From Gammaproteobacteria bacterium (GTDB lineage Bacteria > Pseudomonadota > Gammaproteobacteria > Burkholderiales > Gallionellaceae), in assembly GCA_018814405.1 (NCBI GenBank), contig JAHIZO010000007.1:248001-312000 (forward strand): 64,000 nucleotides of DNA. Reading direction: 5' to 3'. The position numbers were made by a program, and so were the translations under genes. The notes below the pieces were generated by a model. That model made no database searches. It saw only the letters and a list, made by a program, of their open reading frames with translations, and had not been told where the DNA came from. Shown one piece after another: positions 16,808 through 27,254 of the stretch. How positions within the stretch are numbered: position 1 is the first letter of the stretch; every line of letters starts with the position of its first letter.

Positions 16808-18169
16808 ATGCTCTTTAGCTCGCCTATCCCTTATCTTAAAGATGCCAGCCCATACTTTGCAGCGGTTCGCGATTGGCCGTGGGCAGCATGGCTTGATAGC
16901 GGAAATATCGGACGCTTTGACATCATCGTTGCCAAGCCGTTGACTACGCTAGAGACGCAGGGCGAGCAAACGGTCATAAAAATATCTTCAGTCGATCACT
17001 ATTCAAGTGACGACCCATTTGAATTGATTCGTACCGAACTTGGGGAAGTGGTCGAGCAATATCCTGATATTCCGTTCGCAGGAGGCGCTTTAGGGGTCTG
17101 GGGGTATGACTTGGCTCGCAGATATCAGCAATTGCCAGTTGGGCCGCAAGGTCTAGAGGAAATGGCGCAGATGGCGGTGGGTATCTATGACTGGGCCATC
17201 GTTATCGATCATCAGGAGAGAGAGGCGCGCCTAGTCTCGCGCTTGAAATATCCGCAGACTGAAGAGACGTTGGATCAGGTGATGCGCAGGATTGAAGCAG
17301 CCCTGTCTTCAGTGTCGAGCCGGACACAATTTATAGTTCAAACAGGCGTCACTTCAAACTTATCGCCAGCCGAATATAGGCAGGCTTACGAAAAAGTGCA
17401 GGATTACTTGCTGGAAGGTGATTGTTATCAGGTCAATCTGGCGCAGCGATTTACAGCCAAGGCATCCGGAGACGCGTTTTTAGCCTATCAGGAATTGCGC
17501 AGGCTGAGTCCGGCTCCGTACTCAGCCTTCATGGACTGGCCGCATATGCAGGTACTTTGTGCATCGCCGGAGCGCTTTCTTCAGGTTAAAAATGGCAAGG
17601 TGGAAACAAAGCCGATCAAAGGTACGCGGGCACGGGCGCGCGACCAAGCAGAGGATGAGTGCTTGGCGAACGATCTGCTGCACAACCCAAAAGACCGGGC
17701 TGAGAATCTGATGATCGTCGATCTGCTGCGTAATGACTTGGGCAAGAGTTGTGAGCCCGGCTCGGTACTAACACCCAAGTTGTTCGAGCTGGAAAGTTAC
17801 TCGAATGTGCACCATCTGGTCAGCACGGTTGAGGGGCGCCTGAAAAATGGTTGCGATGCCTTACATGTGTTGCGCGATTGCTTCCCCGGTGGGTCCATAA
17901 CGGGCGCCCCTAAGCGGAGGGCGATGGAGATCATCGAGCAGTTGGAGCCGAATCGCCGTGGAGTGTATTGCGGCAGCATAGGCTATATCGGTTTTGATGG
18001 GCAGATGGACACCAACATCACCATCCGAACAATGGTGTATGCGCAGGGTGAGATTTGCTGCTGGGCAGGCGGCGGCATTGTGGCGGATTCGCGCAGCGAG
18101 GAGGAATATCAAGAGACTTTTGACAAGGCCAGCGTGATGCTGGAAATACTGCAGCGATTTTCGAATTAG
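16808..18169 (+). CDS. pabB: Aminodeoxychorismate synthase component I PabB
   Basis: A 453-residue enzyme, the same length as E. coli PabB, that converts chorismate plus ammonia (from PabA) to 4-amino-4-deoxychorismate for folate. Visible: the N-terminal domain with FAGGALGVWGYDL, the chorismate-binding core with VETKPIKGTRAR (catalytic Lys in PIKGT, which distinguishes PabB from anthranilate synthase), CFPGGSITGAPK and CCWAGGGIVADS near the end. The ATG at 16808 has only a weak upstream GGA. It is convergent with spoT (9 bases between stops). No pabA or pabC adjoins it. Confidence 0.92.
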   Translation: MLFSSPIPYLKDASPYFAAVRDWPWAAWLDSGNIGRFDIIVAKPLTTLETQGEQTVIKISSVDHYSSDDPFELIRTELGEVVEQYPDIPFAGGALGVWGYDLARRYQQLPVGPQGLEEMAQMAVGIYDWAIVIDHQEREARLVSRLKYPQTEETLDQVMRRIEAALSSVSSRTQFIVQTGVTSNLSPAEYRQAYEKVQDYLLEGDCYQVNLAQRFTAKASGDAFLAYQELRRLSPAPYSAFMDWPHMQVLCASPERFLQVKNGKVETKPIKGTRARARDQAEDECLANDLLHNPKDRAENLMIVDLLRNDLGKSCEPGSVLTPKLFELESYSNVHHLVSTVEGRLKNGCDALHVLRDCFPGGSITGAPKRRAMEIIEQLEPNRRGVYCGSIGYIGFDGQMDTNITIRTMVYAQGEICCWAGGGIVADSRSEEEYQETFDKASVMLEILQRFSN

Positions 18170-18178
18170 CGGTAGTAC

Positions 18179-20296
18179 TTAACTGGCGTTCTTCAAGCGG
18201 GCGATGCGGATCACTTCGGGAATCTTGCGCAGATTGCGCAAGATGTTGGCCAGATGCAGACGGTTGTTGACCTGCAAGGTGAAGTAAGTTGCGGTGTACT
18301 CACCCTCATTGCTGAAATTTACGTTCTCGATATTCGAGTCGGCATCGGCGATGGCGGCGGCAACCTTTGCCAGGACACCACGCCGGTTGGCGACGATCAG
18401 CTTGATGCTGACATCAAAGGAGCGGCTGATGTTCTTGTCCCACATCACGTCCAGCCATTGCTCGCTGCCGCGACCTTTGCGCAGCGTCGGGCAATCATGG
18501 GTATGCACGATCAAACCTTGGCCGCTCTTGATGATGCCGATGATTGGATCGCCTGGGATCGGACGACAGCACTTCGCGAACTGCACGGCCATACCTTCCG
18601 TGCCCTGAATGGTGACCACGGCATTGCCCAAAGCATCACTGGAGATAGTGTCGCCTATGCTGGCGAGTTGCTTGGCAACCACCATGTTCAGCCGGCGCCC
18701 AAGTCCGATATCGGCAAAGATATCCTGCTGGGATTTGACGCCGGTATCGCGCAGTAATTTCTCCCAGTGTGCCTCATCCATGTCCTGCAGCTTCAGGCCC
18801 AGCGCATTGAATGCCTGAGTAAGAAGACGTTCGCCCAAGCGGGCGGATTCATTAAGGTGCATGGTCTTCAACGCATGGCGGATCTCGCTACGTGCTTTGC
18901 TGGTGACCACATAACCCAGCCATGCAGGATTGGGGTGTGCCTGCGGCGCTGTGATGATCTCCACGCGATCACCGTTGCGTAACTCGGTGCGAAGTGGCAC
19001 CAATTCGGAATTGACCTTGCAGGCAACGCAGCGATTGCCGATATCCGTATGAACTGAGTAAGCGAAGTCGACAGTTGTCGCACCACGCGGCAACGCGAAG
19101 ATCTTGCCCTTGGGCGAGAACACGTAGACCTCATCCGGAAACAGATCGATCTTTAGATGCTCTAGGAATTCGACTGAATCGCCGCTCTGAGCCAGGCTTT
19201 CCAGCAGACTCTGCAGCCACTGGTGTGTCTTCTGCTGCAGTTCATTGATTTGCGTATCGTTGGCCTTGTATAGCCAATGTGAGGCTACGCCACTTTCCGC
19301 CAACTTGTTCATTTCATGCGTGCGAATCTGCACTTCGATCGGCGTGCCGAAAGGGCCGAAAAGCGTCGTGTGCAGGGACTGATAGCCATTGGCCTTGGGA
19401 ATGGCGATGTAGTCTTTGAATTTTCCCGGAAATGGCTTGTACAGGCTGTGCAAGACGCCCAGCGCAAAGTAGCAGGACGGAATGTCATCGACCAGAATGC
19501 GGAAGCCGTAAATGTCCAAGACTTGCGCGAATGCTAGCGACTTGCTTTGCATCTTTTGATAGATGCCGAACAGATGCTTCTCGCGACCTTTGACCTCTGC
19601 CTGGATATTGTTGGCATCCAAGCGCTGGCCTATTGATTCAAGGATTTTGCTGACTACTTCGCGGCGATTGCCGCGCGCAACCTTAAGTGCCTTGGATAGC
19701 ACGGCATAGCGATTGGGGTGCAGGTACTTGAAGCTGAGATCTTCCAGTTCCTGGTAGATGGTGTTCAAGCCAAGGCGATTGGCGATGGGGGCATAGATAT
19801 CCATCGTCTCGCGCGCAATACGCGCGCTCTTATGAGCGGAGACGGAATCCAGCGTGCGCATGTTGTGTAGACGGTCCGCCAGTTTGATCAGAATCACGCG
19901 CACATCGCGAGCCATCGCCATCAGCATCTTGCGGAAGTTCTCCGCTTGCGCATCTTCCAGCGTATCGAACTTCAATTTGTCGATCTTGCTAAGGCCCTCA
20001 ACGAGGGCAGCGACGGCAGGCCCGAATTGATCCGAGATTTCTTCTATGGTGACCGTGGTGTCTTCAACGACGTCGTGCAGCAATGCAGCATTGATGGCGT
20101 GCACATCCAGATGCAGCGGCGTCAGGATGCGGGCGACAGCGATGGGGTGTGTGACGTAAGGGGCGCCTGACTGGCGCATCTGCCCTGCATGGGCGGTGTG
20201 GCTGAAATCCAGCGCGGATTGGATCTGTGCTACGTCTTCCGTTTTGAGATAGGCGGAGACTTCCTGCAGGAGCGCTTCAGCATCGGCTTGGGACAT
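18179..20296 (-). CDS. spoT: Bifunctional (p)ppGpp synthetase/hydrolase SpoT/RelA
   Basis: A 705-residue stringent-response enzyme. HD hydrolase domain (~20-180) with VTHPIAVARIL and LLHDVVEDT, so hydrolysis should be intact; synthetase domain with GREKHLFGIYQKM and DYIAIPKANGYQSLHT; TGS domain with VYVFSPKGKIFALPRGATTVDFAY; and a C-terminal ACT domain. It is third in a gmk-rpoZ-spoT operon on the minus strand, the arrangement also found in E. coli. The start at 20296 gives the typical short N-terminal helix before the HD domain. Confidence 0.93.
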   Translation of the reverse strand: MSQADAEALLQEVSAYLKTEDVAQIQSALDFSHTAHAGQMRQSGAPYVTHPIAVARILTPLHLDVHAINAALLHDVVEDTTVTIEEISDQFGPAVAALVEGLSKIDKLKFDTLEDAQAENFRKMLMAMARDVRVILIKLADRLHNMRTLDSVSAHKSARIARETMDIYAPIANRLGLNTIYQELEDLSFKYLHPNRYAVLSKALKVARGNRREVVSKILESIGQRLDANNIQAEVKGREKHLFGIYQKMQSKSLAFAQVLDIYGFRILVDDIPSCYFALGVLHSLYKPFPGKFKDYIAIPKANGYQSLHTTLFGPFGTPIEVQIRTHEMNKLAESGVASHWLYKANDTQINELQQKTHQWLQSLLESLAQSGDSVEFLEHLKIDLFPDEVYVFSPKGKIFALPRGATTVDFAYSVHTDIGNRCVACKVNSELVPLRTELRNGDRVEIITAPQAHPNPAWLGYVVTSKARSEIRHALKTMHLNESARLGERLLTQAFNALGLKLQDMDEAHWEKLLRDTGVKSQQDIFADIGLGRRLNMVVAKQLASIGDTISSDALGNAVVTIQGTEGMAVQFAKCCRPIPGDPIIGIIKSGQGLIVHTHDCPTLRKGRGSEQWLDVMWDKNISRSFDVSIKLIVANRRGVLAKVAAAIADADSNIENVNFSNEGEYTATYFTLQVNNRLHLANILRNLRKIPEVIRIARLKNAS

Positions 20297-20331
20297 GTAT
20301 GTGCTCCGCTGAGGTCCTGCAGAAATGGGGA

Positions 20332-20538
20332 TTAGGCCATGCCGCGGTTCAAAATCTCGATGCCGACTTTGCCTTCGCTGATCTCGCGTAAGGCGACGAC
20401 AGTCGGTTTGTCCTTGCTGGTTTCGACCAAGTGATTGGCGCCGTTAGCCAGTTGGCGGGCACGATAAGCGGCGGCTAGGGTCAGCTCAAAACGGTTGGGT
20501 ATATAGGTCATGCAGTCTTCGACGGTGATGCGAGCCAT
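20332..20538 (-). CDS. rpoZ: RNA polymerase omega subunit
   Basis: A 68-residue protein, [31 protein letters not shown] in two pieces, with the conserved [11 protein letters not shown]. Omega chaperones the beta-prime subunit and, in proteobacteria, forms part of a ppGpp site on RNA polymerase. Its place between gmk and spoT is conserved. Two bases separate it from gmk. It is shorter than E. coli omega (91), as is usual in betaproteobacteria. Confidence 0.95.
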   Translation of the reverse strand: MARITVEDCMTYIPNRFELTLAAAYRARQLANGANHLVETSKDKPTVVALREISEGKVGIEILNRGMA

Positions 20539-20540
20539 GA

Positions 20541-21161
20541 TTAATTCTCCGGTGTCTGTAATTGGTTGATAAGTTGCTGGTGCCTTGCGATTTGTCTCGG
20601 TCCGCGCAGCCGGGCGGCCAGCACGACGGATTCAAGCTCGTGCAGTGCCCTGTTCAGGTCGTCGTTGATAATAACATAATCAAATTCCGCGACATGCGCG
20701 ACATCGTCACGCACGGCGGCAAGGCGTTTAGAGATCACGCTGGGGTCGTCAGTGCCACGACCGTTCAGTCGTTGTGCCAAAGCTTCCGGCGAGGGAGGCA
20801 GGATAAAGATGGAGAGGCATTCGGGGAATATCTTGCGCACTTGTGCCGCGCCCTGCCAGTCGATCTCAAGTAGGATGTCGCGTCCTTTGGCAGTCTCGTC
20901 GGCAATCCATTTTTGCGAAGTGCCATAGAAATTTCCATAGACCTCGGCGCTCTCAAGAAACTCACCTCGCTTGGCCATTTCAAGAAAGGTCTCGCGACTG
21001 ATGAAATGGTAGTGCTTGCCGTCTACCTCGCCATCACGTGCTGCACGCGTCGTATAGGAAACGGAAAGCCCGATTTGGGGGTTATGTTCGAGCAGGGCGT
21101 GAACCAGACTGGTTTTCCCCGCGCCGGAAGGGGCGCTGATGACAATAAGGCTTCCTGGCAT
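20541..21161 (-). CDS. gmk: Guanylate kinase
   Basis: A 206-residue enzyme that phosphorylates GMP to GDP. P-loop at residues 8-16 ([10 protein letters not shown]), GMP-binding [20 protein letters not shown], and [15 protein letters not shown]. It leads the gmk-rpoZ-spoT unit and lies 9 bases downstream of yicC on the same strand, so the four genes probably form one operon. Confidence 0.96.
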   Translation of the reverse strand: MPGSLIVISAPSGAGKTSLVHALLEHNPQIGLSVSYTTRAARDGEVDGKHYHFISRETFLEMAKRGEFLESAEVYGNFYGTSQKWIADETAKGRDILLEIDWQGAAQVRKIFPECLSIFILPPSPEALAQRLNGRGTDDPSVISKRLAAVRDDVAHVAEFDYVIINDDLNRALHELESVVLAARLRGPRQIARHQQLINQLQTPEN

Positions 21162-21170
21162 GCTGATCTC

Positions 21171-22037
21171 CTATTCGATGTTCTGTACTTGCTCGCGCAT
21201 TTGTTCGATCAATAACTTGATATCCATCGCGCAGCGCGAGACTTCTGCATCCACTGATTTTGAGCCTAATGTGTTGGCTTCTCTGTGTAGTTCCTGCATC
21301 ATGAAATCGAGGCGTTTGCCCGCGATGCTGCCCTTGGCTATCACTCGCTTCACTTCGGCAAGGTGGGTGTGCAGGCGGGAAAGCTCTTCATCCACATCGA
21401 TCTTGCTGGCGTATAAGGTGATCTCTTGACGGACTCGTTCGTCATCTTCGTTGCCCAGCGCTTCGAGCAGTCGAGCACGCAACTTGGTTTCATAGGTGGC
21501 AATAGCACCGGGAATGCGTGGCGCGACGGCCAGTCGCAGCTGCTCAATACTTTCCACTCGTTCAAGCAGAAAGCTGGCGAGCTTTGCTCCCTCGCGCTGT
21601 CTGGCGGCAGCGAAATCCTGCAAAGCTTGTTGGAGGGCAGCCGCAACAGCGGCGTGCAGAGCATCGCTGGAAAGGGAAGGACTTTCAGTCATGCCGTGCC
21701 ATTTCAGTATCTCGGAAATCGTCAATTCCCCAGCCGCAGGGAATACATCGCGTACCTGATCGCTCCAGGATGCAAGCTGTTTGACGATATCGGGATTGAT
21801 TCGGCTGTCCGGCTGAACGGAGACGCGGCTGAGAAGATTGATGCGGCATTCGACTTTGCCGCGGCTGATCTTGGCAGAGATCTGTTCGCGCAACATGGGC
21901 TCTAGTGCGCGCAATTCGTCCGGCATCCGCAATTGCAGGTCCAAATAGCGATGATTGACTGAGCGCAACTCAAGCGAGAGGGAGCAGGCATCAAGTTCTG
22001 CCGTGGCAACGGCATAGCCGGTCATGCTGAAAATCAT
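21171..22037 (-). CDS. yicC: YicC-family protein (stress-induced RNase family)
   Basis: A 288-residue protein with the family start MIFSMTGYA, the central LELRSVNHRYLDLQLRMPDELR split by charged residues, and the conserved ending FMMQELHREANTLGSKS. YicC proteins are now known as endoribonucleases acting in RNA turnover. I chose the ATG at 22037 (TGGAG five bases upstream) over the TTG one codon earlier. It is first in the minus-strand unit leading into gmk, and divergent from the PP2C gene. Confidence 0.92.
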   Translation of the reverse strand: MIFSMTGYAVATAELDACSLSLELRSVNHRYLDLQLRMPDELRALEPMLREQISAKISRGKVECRINLLSRVSVQPDSRINPDIVKQLASWSDQVRDVFPAAGELTISEILKWHGMTESPSLSSDALHAAVAAALQQALQDFAAARQREGAKLASFLLERVESIEQLRLAVAPRIPGAIATYETKLRARLLEALGNEDDERVRQEITLYASKIDVDEELSRLHTHLAEVKRVIAKGSIAGKRLDFMMQELHREANTLGSKSVDAEVSRCAMDIKLLIEQMREQVQNIE

Positions 22038-22151
22038 CAAAACTCCAAGCGGAAGGAAAAAAGACGGACTGAATCCGGCGCATTATATTACGATTGCGTC
22101 CAGTCGCCGCGTTCGCACATCGTTGCGGGTAGGCAAACAGCGGGAAAATGA

Positions 22152-22955
22152 ATGAAGTTCGCTATTCACCAAGCCAACCATATCGGCGGGCGCAAATACA
22201 ATCAGGATCGTGTGGGCTACGCCTATACCAATGATGCCTTGCTGCTCGTGCTTGCCGACGGCATGGGCGGTCATCTGCATGGTGAGATCGCAGCGCAGAT
22301 TGCTGTCTACACATTCATGCGTGCTTTCAGCAGGCTGGAGGCGGGGCGCGTGAAAGAGCCAGAAGTTTTTTTGCGCGCGACCATGCGCGCCGGGCACGAT
22401 GCCATCATCGACTATGCGCGCGAACAGAATCTTGGGGGTAGTCCTGGCACCACCTGTGTGGCTGCGTTGGTGCAGGATGGCAAGGTGTGGTTCGCGCATG
22501 CCGGGGACTCGCGCTTTTACCTGTTGCGTCAGGGTGCGGTGCAGAGCGTCACGCACGACCACTCGGTAGTCCAACAATGGGCGGACTGGGGCATCATCAG
22601 CCCTGAAGAGATGCGCACCCATCCGGATCGTAACAAGATCACCAATTGTCTGGGGGGCGTGGAAGATATGTTCTACGCCGAGGTCGCCCCCAGTGTCGAA
22701 ATGCAAGATGGCGATATGTTGCTGCTCTGCAGCGACGGCTTCTGGAGTCCTTTGGAAGAAAACGAACTGACCAAGTTGCACACGACCAGTTATCTGCAAA
22801 CCACATTGGGTGAATTGATCGATGTGGCTATCTACCGTGAAGGGCCGCGCGCCGACAATACGACCGCGGTCGTAGCCAGACTGGGAGCAGTTGAGCAGGA
22901 TCATGCAACCGAATCGCCGGTGTGCGTGATACTCGAAGAAGGTGCGGCTGCATAG
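22152..22955 (+). CDS. PP2C-type serine/threonine phosphatase
   Basis: A 267-residue cytoplasmic metal-dependent phosphatase. The metal-site motifs of the family are present in order: RKYNQDRVG, LADGMGGH, GTTCVAAL, HAGDSRFYLL, LLLCSDGFW and DNTTAVVA. No transmembrane or partner kinase domain. It is divergent from yicC (115 bp) and followed closely by rph. A cognate Ser/Thr kinase is not in the window, so its targets are unknown. Confidence 0.88.
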   Translation: MKFAIHQANHIGGRKYNQDRVGYAYTNDALLLVLADGMGGHLHGEIAAQIAVYTFMRAFSRLEAGRVKEPEVFLRATMRAGHDAIIDYAREQNLGGSPGTTCVAALVQDGKVWFAHAGDSRFYLLRQGAVQSVTHDHSVVQQWADWGIISPEEMRTHPDRNKITNCLGGVEDMFYAEVAPSVEMQDGDMLLLCSDGFWSPLEENELTKLHTTSYLQTTLGELIDVAIYREGPRADNTTAVVARLGAVEQDHATESPVCVILEEGAAA

Positions 22956-22972
22956 ATAGCCGTGCGAGGCGG

Positions 22973-22978
22973 TATAAT
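22973..22978 (+). promoter_or_regulatory. Candidate -10 element for rph
   Basis: A perfect TATAAT lies 32 bases before the rph start. No good -35 hexamer is found 16-18 bases upstream, so this is only a partial promoter call. Confidence 0.35.
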
Positions 22979-23009
22979 CCGCCCTCGATTTTTCTCACGG
23001 ATTCACGCC

Positions 23010-23726
23010 ATGCGCCCTAGCCAAAGACAGTCTGATCAACTCCGTAATATCTGCATCACTCGCCACTACACCAAACATGCCGAAGGTTCTGTGCTCATTG
23101 AGTGCGGCGACACAAAAGTCATTTGCACCGCCAGCGTGGAAGAGCGTGTCCCGCCCCACAAAAAGGGTAGCGGTGAAGGCTGGGTGACAGCCGAGTACGG
23201 CATGTTGCCGCGCTCAACCGGCAGTCGCATGGGGCGTGAAGCAGCTAAGGGCAAGCAATCGGGACGTACTCAAGAGATCCAGCGCCTGATCGGGCGCAGC
23301 CTGCGTGCCGTGGTCGACCTCGCCAAACTCGGCGAGCGCACCATCACGCTGGACTGTGATGTGATCCAAGCCGATGGTGGCACGCGCACCGCCAGCATCA
23401 CCGGCGCCTATGTCGCTTTGCATGACGCAGTGAACAGCCTGCTGAAACAGGGGCAAGTTAAAGAGAATCCCCTGAAAGATACAGTCGCGGCAATTTCGGT
23501 CGGCATCTACCAAGGCACACCCGTGCTTGATCTTGACTATCTGGAAGACTCCGATTGTGATACTGATATGAACGTGGTGATGCTGGGGAGTGGCCACTTT
23601 GTTGAAGTGCAGGGCACGGCTGAAGGCCATCCTTTCTCGCGTGAAGAGATGGATACGCTGCTGGAGCTGGCCAAACTCGGGATAGAGCAACTGGGTGAGA
23701 TGCAACGCGCGGCCTTGGCAAAATGA
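23010..23726 (+). CDS. rph: Ribonuclease PH
   Basis: A 238-residue phosphorolytic exonuclease that trims tRNA 3' ends. Typical start [14 protein letters not shown], then [34 protein letters not shown], and [20 protein letters not shown] with the phosphate/metal-site residues. I chose the ATG at 23010; the frame extends upstream without family support. Its stop overlaps the rdgB start (ATGA). Confidence 0.95.
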   Translation: MRPSQRQSDQLRNICITRHYTKHAEGSVLIECGDTKVICTASVEERVPPHKKGSGEGWVTAEYGMLPRSTGSRMGREAAKGKQSGRTQEIQRLIGRSLRAVVDLAKLGERTITLDCDVIQADGGTRTASITGAYVALHDAVNSLLKQGQVKENPLKDTVAAISVGIYQGTPVLDLDYLEDSDCDTDMNVVMLGSGHFVEVQGTAEGHPFSREEMDTLLELAKLGIEQLGEMQRAALAK

Positions 23727-24313
23727 ACAAGCTGGTCATCGCTTCGAACAACACCGGTAAGCTGCGCGAGTTCCAGCGCATGTTGGCACCGCTGGGTATC
23801 GAGGTGCTGACGCAATCACAGCTTGGCATCTCCGAAGCGGAAGAGCCGCACTGCACTTTCGTCGAGAATGCGCTGGCAAAAGCCAGGCATGTCAGTCGTG
23901 CCAGCGGCTTGCCCGCACTGGCGGATGATTCGGGTATCTGCGTGGAGGCGTTGGGTGGTGCACCCGGCGTGATCTCGGCGCGTTATGCGGGTGACAATCC
24001 AAAATCCGATGCGCGTAATAACGAGAAGCTGCTGCAAGATATGCAGGGTGTGACAGGTCGTCGTGCGCACTATTATTGTGTGTTGGTTCTGGTGCGACAT
24101 GCCGATGATCCGCAGCCTTTGATCGCCGAGGGTGAATGGCAAGGCGAGATATTCCACGAAGAGCGTGGCGAAGGTGGTTTCGGCTACGACCCGATGTTCT
24201 GGTTGCCGCAGTTCGGCAAGACCGCCGCCGAACTCTCACATGATGAAAAAGCACAGATCAGCCATCGCGCCAAGGCACTGCAAGTGTTGATGCAGCGCTT
24301 CCCGCGTGCATGA
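23723..24313 (+). CDS. rdgB: dITP/XTP pyrophosphatase RdgB
   Basis: A 196-residue house-cleaning enzyme that hydrolyses non-canonical purine nucleotides. Visible: the N-terminal [12 protein letters not shown] substrate loop, [24 protein letters not shown], and GFGYDPMFW near the C-terminus. It overlaps rph by four bases upstream and hemW by four bases downstream; rph-rdgB-hemW is a common proteobacterial order and indicates one tightly coupled operon. Confidence 0.96.
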   Translation: MNKLVIASNNTGKLREFQRMLAPLGIEVLTQSQLGISEAEEPHCTFVENALAKARHVSRASGLPALADDSGICVEALGGAPGVISARYAGDNPKSDARNNEKLLQDMQGVTGRRAHYYCVLVLVRHADDPQPLIAEGEWQGEIFHEERGEGGFGYDPMFWLPQFGKTAAELSHDEKAQISHRAKALQVLMQRFPRA

Positions 24314-25509
24314 GCAGCCAGCCGCTACAACCATTCGGCATTAAATCGCAGCCGGCAAACTTTACGGCGTTGCCGCCGCTATCACTTTACATCCATATAC
24401 CCTGGTGTGTGCGCAAATGCCCGTACTGCGACTTCAACTCACATGAGGCGCACGGCACGATACCGGATCAGGAATATGTAGAAACATTGTTGAGCGATCT
24501 GGACTCGGCATTGCCTTTGATCTGGGGGCGCAAAATCTATTCCATCTTCATCGGTGGCGGCACGCCCAGTTTGTTATCGGGCGATGCGCTTACGTATCTG
24601 CTGACACAAGTGCGCATGCGATTGCCTTTGGCGCATGAGGCTGAGATCACCATGGAGGCGAATCCCGGGTCGGTTGAGGCGGATAAATTCGCAGCCTTCC
24701 GTGATGCCGGAGTGAACAGACTTTCTCTCGGCATTCAGAGTTTCAACGATATCCATCTGCAAGCCTTGGGGCGTATCCACTCCGGTGACGAAGCAAAGCA
24801 CGCTATTGATATCGCCCAAACGCACTTCGACAACATCAATCTGGATATGATGTATGCCTTGCCCGAGCAGGCGCAGGAAGGGGCGTTTCTTGATGTGCAA
24901 ACTGCGCTGTCTTTTGCCCCGCAACATCTGTCCTGCTATCACCTGACGCTGGAGCCGAACACGTTATTTGCCCATCACCCTCCGCAACTGCCAGACGATG
25001 ACGCAAGTAGCGAAATGCAGCTGGGGATCGAAGCGCTCATGGCGGCTCATGGCTACGAGCATTACGAGACTTCAGCGTTCGCCAAGCCGGGCAAACGTGC
25101 TCGACACAATCTGAATTACTGGCAATTCGGCGATTACCTCGGCATCGGTGCGGGTGCGCACAGCAAGCTGAGTTTTCACGACAAGGTGATACGCCAAGCG
25201 CGGCATAAGTTGCCGAAGGCGTATATGGAGGGTGTGACGCAGGGCTCGCAGGTGCAGAGCGAACAAGTGTTGGGCAAGGACGACCTTGCTTTTGAGTTCA
25301 TGATGAATGCCTTGAGGCTGAATGGCGGGTTCGAAGAAATGCTGTTTCAGGAACGCACCAGTTTGCCGCTGCTATTGATACGCAATGAATTGGCGGAGGC
25401 CGAGCAAAAAGGATTGCTGGGGCGAGAGGCGGGGCGCATCGCGCCGACCGAGAGGGGCAGGCGTTTTCTGAATGATCTGCTACAGATCTTTCTTGCGGCG
25501 GAACACTAG
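24310..25509 (+). CDS. hemW: Haem chaperone HemW (radical SAM)
   Basis: A 399-residue radical-SAM protein with [19 protein letters not shown], in which the CxxxCxxC cysteines bind the 4Fe-4S cluster. It lacks the fourth cysteine that follows directly in HemN (CxxxCxxCxC), the accepted distinction from the coproporphyrinogen oxidase. [11 protein letters not shown] and the [13 protein letters not shown] segment are also typical. HemW binds haem and is thought to deliver it to haem proteins, relevant here because cbb3 oxidase genes lie close by. Its 3' end overlaps trmB by 30 bases, convergently. Confidence 0.9.
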   Translation: MSSQPLQPFGIKSQPANFTALPPLSLYIHIPWCVRKCPYCDFNSHEAHGTIPDQEYVETLLSDLDSALPLIWGRKIYSIFIGGGTPSLLSGDALTYLLTQVRMRLPLAHEAEITMEANPGSVEADKFAAFRDAGVNRLSLGIQSFNDIHLQALGRIHSGDEAKHAIDIAQTHFDNINLDMMYALPEQAQEGAFLDVQTALSFAPQHLSCYHLTLEPNTLFAHHPPQLPDDDASSEMQLGIEALMAAHGYEHYETSAFAKPGKRARHNLNYWQFGDYLGIGAGAHSKLSFHDKVIRQARHKLPKAYMEGVTQGSQVQSEQVLGKDDLAFEFMMNALRLNGGFEEMLFQERTSLPLLLIRNELAEAEQKGLLGREAGRIAPTERGRRFLNDLLQIFLAAEH

Positions 25510-26175
25510 ATCCCAGACGCCGTGGCCCAGCCGTATGCCGCGCTGCTCGAATTTGGTGAGCGGGCGGTATTCTGGCCGGGGCGCATAGTCGGCGGCAGTA
25601 TTCTCTAGCTGTAGTTCTGAGCTAAAGACATCCAGTATCTGTTCTGCATATTCCTGCCAGTCCGTTGCGGCATGGATATATCCGCCGGGTTTTAGCTTAA
25701 GCACCAGCTTCTCGATGAACGGTGATTGGATCAGGCGGCGCTTGTGGTGGCGCGCCTTATGCCACGGGTCGGGGAAGAAGATGTGTACGCCGTCCAGTGA
25801 CGCATCGGGAATCATGTCGCGCAGTACTTCCACTGCATCGTGCTGGATGATGCGGATATTGTTTATCGATTGCGCATCGATCAGCTTGAGCAGGTTGCCA
25901 ACGCCCGGGGTGTGCACCTCCAGCGTCAGATAATCGATCTCAGGGTGTGCGGTGGCAATGGCTGCCGTGCTGTCGCCCATGCCGAAGCCGATCTCAAGTA
26001 TCTTGGGCGCACTGCGACCAAACGCATGCTCTAGATCGAGTGGTCGTGCCACATAAGGGATGCCGTAGCGCGGCAACAGTGTATCGACCGCACGTCGCTG
26101 GGCAGTTGAAAGGTGGCCCTGACGCAGGACGAAACTTCTGATGTGCCGTTGGCGAAGGTCTTCGGGCGCCGTCAT
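25480..26175 (-). CDS. trmB: tRNA (guanine-N7-)-methyltransferase TrmB
   Basis: A 231-residue SAM-dependent enzyme that makes m7G46 in tRNA. SAM-site [11 protein letters not shown], then [15 protein letters not shown], the family signature, and [17 protein letters not shown] at the end. It is the last gene of a thiS-thiG-trmB minus-strand unit; its ATG shares a base with the thiG stop. Confidence 0.95.
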   Translation of the reverse strand: MTAPEDLRQRHIRSFVLRQGHLSTAQRRAVDTLLPRYGIPYVARPLDLEHAFGRSAPKILEIGFGMGDSTAAIATAHPEIDYLTLEVHTPGVGNLLKLIDAQSINNIRIIQHDAVEVLRDMIPDASLDGVHIFFPDPWHKARHHKRRLIQSPFIEKLVLKLKPGGYIHAATDWQEYAEQILDVFSSELQLENTAADYAPRPEYRPLTKFEQRGIRLGHGVWDLVFRRKKDL

Positions 26176-26969
26176 CAGCTGCGGGCCGAAGCGATGATAC
26201 CTGCAGTCGGCGAGCTGGGGCTAGCGCTATAGAGTTTCTTGGGCATGCGTCCGGCGAGATAGGCTTCGCGCCCGGCTTCCACGCCTTTTCTCATTGCTGA
26301 TGCCATCAGTACTGGGTCCTTGGCGGCAGCAATTGCAGTGTTCATCAGAACACCGTCGCAGCCCAGCTCCATGGCGATGGCGGCATCGGAGGCTGTGCCC
26401 ACGCCAGCATCCACGATCACCGGCACTTGCACGCGCTCCATGATCAATTGCAGGTTCCAGGGATTCAAGATGCCCATGCCAGAGCCGATCAGCGATGCCA
26501 GTGGCATGATCGCTGCGCAACCGATGTCTTCCAGTTGCTTGGCCACAATAGGGTCATCCGAGGTGTACACCATTACTTGGAAGCCATCGGCGACCAATGT
26601 TTTGGCCGCAGCAATGGTCTCGATCACATTGGGGTAGAGTGATTGCGGATCGCCCAGTACTTCCAGCTTGACCAGCGAATGACCGTCCAGCAATTCGCGC
26701 GCCAAACGCAAAGTACGCACGGCGTCGTCCGCGCTATAGCAGCCAGCCGTGTTGGGAAGATAGGTGAATTTGGAGGGTGGCACGGCGTCGAGCAGGTTTG
26801 GCTCGTTGGCATTCTGCCCCAAGTTGGTGCGACGAATCGCAACAGTGACGATTTCGGCGCCGCTGGCATCGAGGGCTGCACGCGTTTCGGTGAAATCTTT
26901 ATATTTGCCGGTGCCTACCAGCAGTCGGGAAGAATAGCTCTTACCTGCAATGGTTAAAGTGTCATTCAT
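26175..26969 (-). CDS. thiG: Thiazole synthase ThiG
   Basis: A 264-residue TIM-barrel enzyme that builds the thiazole phosphate of thiamine from deoxyxylulose phosphate, dehydroglycine and ThiS-thiocarboxylate. Visible: [11 protein letters not shown], the Schiff-base lysine region [10 protein letters not shown], and [26 protein letters not shown] split across the phosphate-binding loops. It follows thiS by 33 bases. No TPP riboswitch is evident upstream of thiS. The enzyme supplying dehydroglycine (ThiO or ThiH) is not in the window. Confidence 0.95.
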   Translation of the reverse strand: MNDTLTIAGKSYSSRLLVGTGKYKDFTETRAALDASGAEIVTVAIRRTNLGQNANEPNLLDAVPPSKFTYLPNTAGCYSADDAVRTLRLARELLDGHSLVKLEVLGDPQSLYPNVIETIAAAKTLVADGFQVMVYTSDDPIVAKQLEDIGCAAIMPLASLIGSGMGILNPWNLQLIMERVQVPVIVDAGVGTASDAAIAMELGCDGVLMNTAIAAAKDPVLMASAMRKGVEAGREAYLAGRMPKKLYSASPSSPTAGIIASARS

Positions 26970-27002
26970 ATATATATGTGTAGATGTGTTCAGGAATTGT
27001 AG

Positions 27003-27206
27003 TTAGCCGCCACCAACTGCGGCTACGATTTCGAGAATGTCGCCATCCTCGAGTTGTTGAGAGGCAAACTGACTTCTCGGCACGATCTCGCCGTTCCGCT
27101 CAAGCGCGATGCGCTTGCCGGTCAGCCCCATCTCTTCAAGCAATGAATCGATGTTGAGGGCTGTTGTTAGTTGCCGAGAGGCGCCGTTAATGCTGACTGT
27201 GATCAC
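27003..27206 (-). CDS. thiS: Sulfur carrier protein ThiS
   Basis: A 67-residue ubiquitin-fold protein ending AAVGGG; the C-terminal glycine is adenylated and converted to a thiocarboxylate that donates sulfur to ThiG. It starts with GTG (MITVSINGASRQL). The MoeB/ThiF-type protein at 40720-41466 could be its activating enzyme. Confidence 0.9.
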   Translation of the reverse strand: MITVSINGASRQLTTALNIDSLLEEMGLTGKRIALERNGEIVPRSQFASQQLEDGDILEIVAAVGGG

Positions 27207-27254
27207 TTTGTTGATTGATGCCCGTGTTAGAATCCGCGCCGCATTCTACACCAT

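Noticed and set aside
27207-27254. TPP riboswitch upstream of thiS
   Set aside because: No room: the tRNA-Gly gene lies 48 bases away and no THI-box motif is visible.
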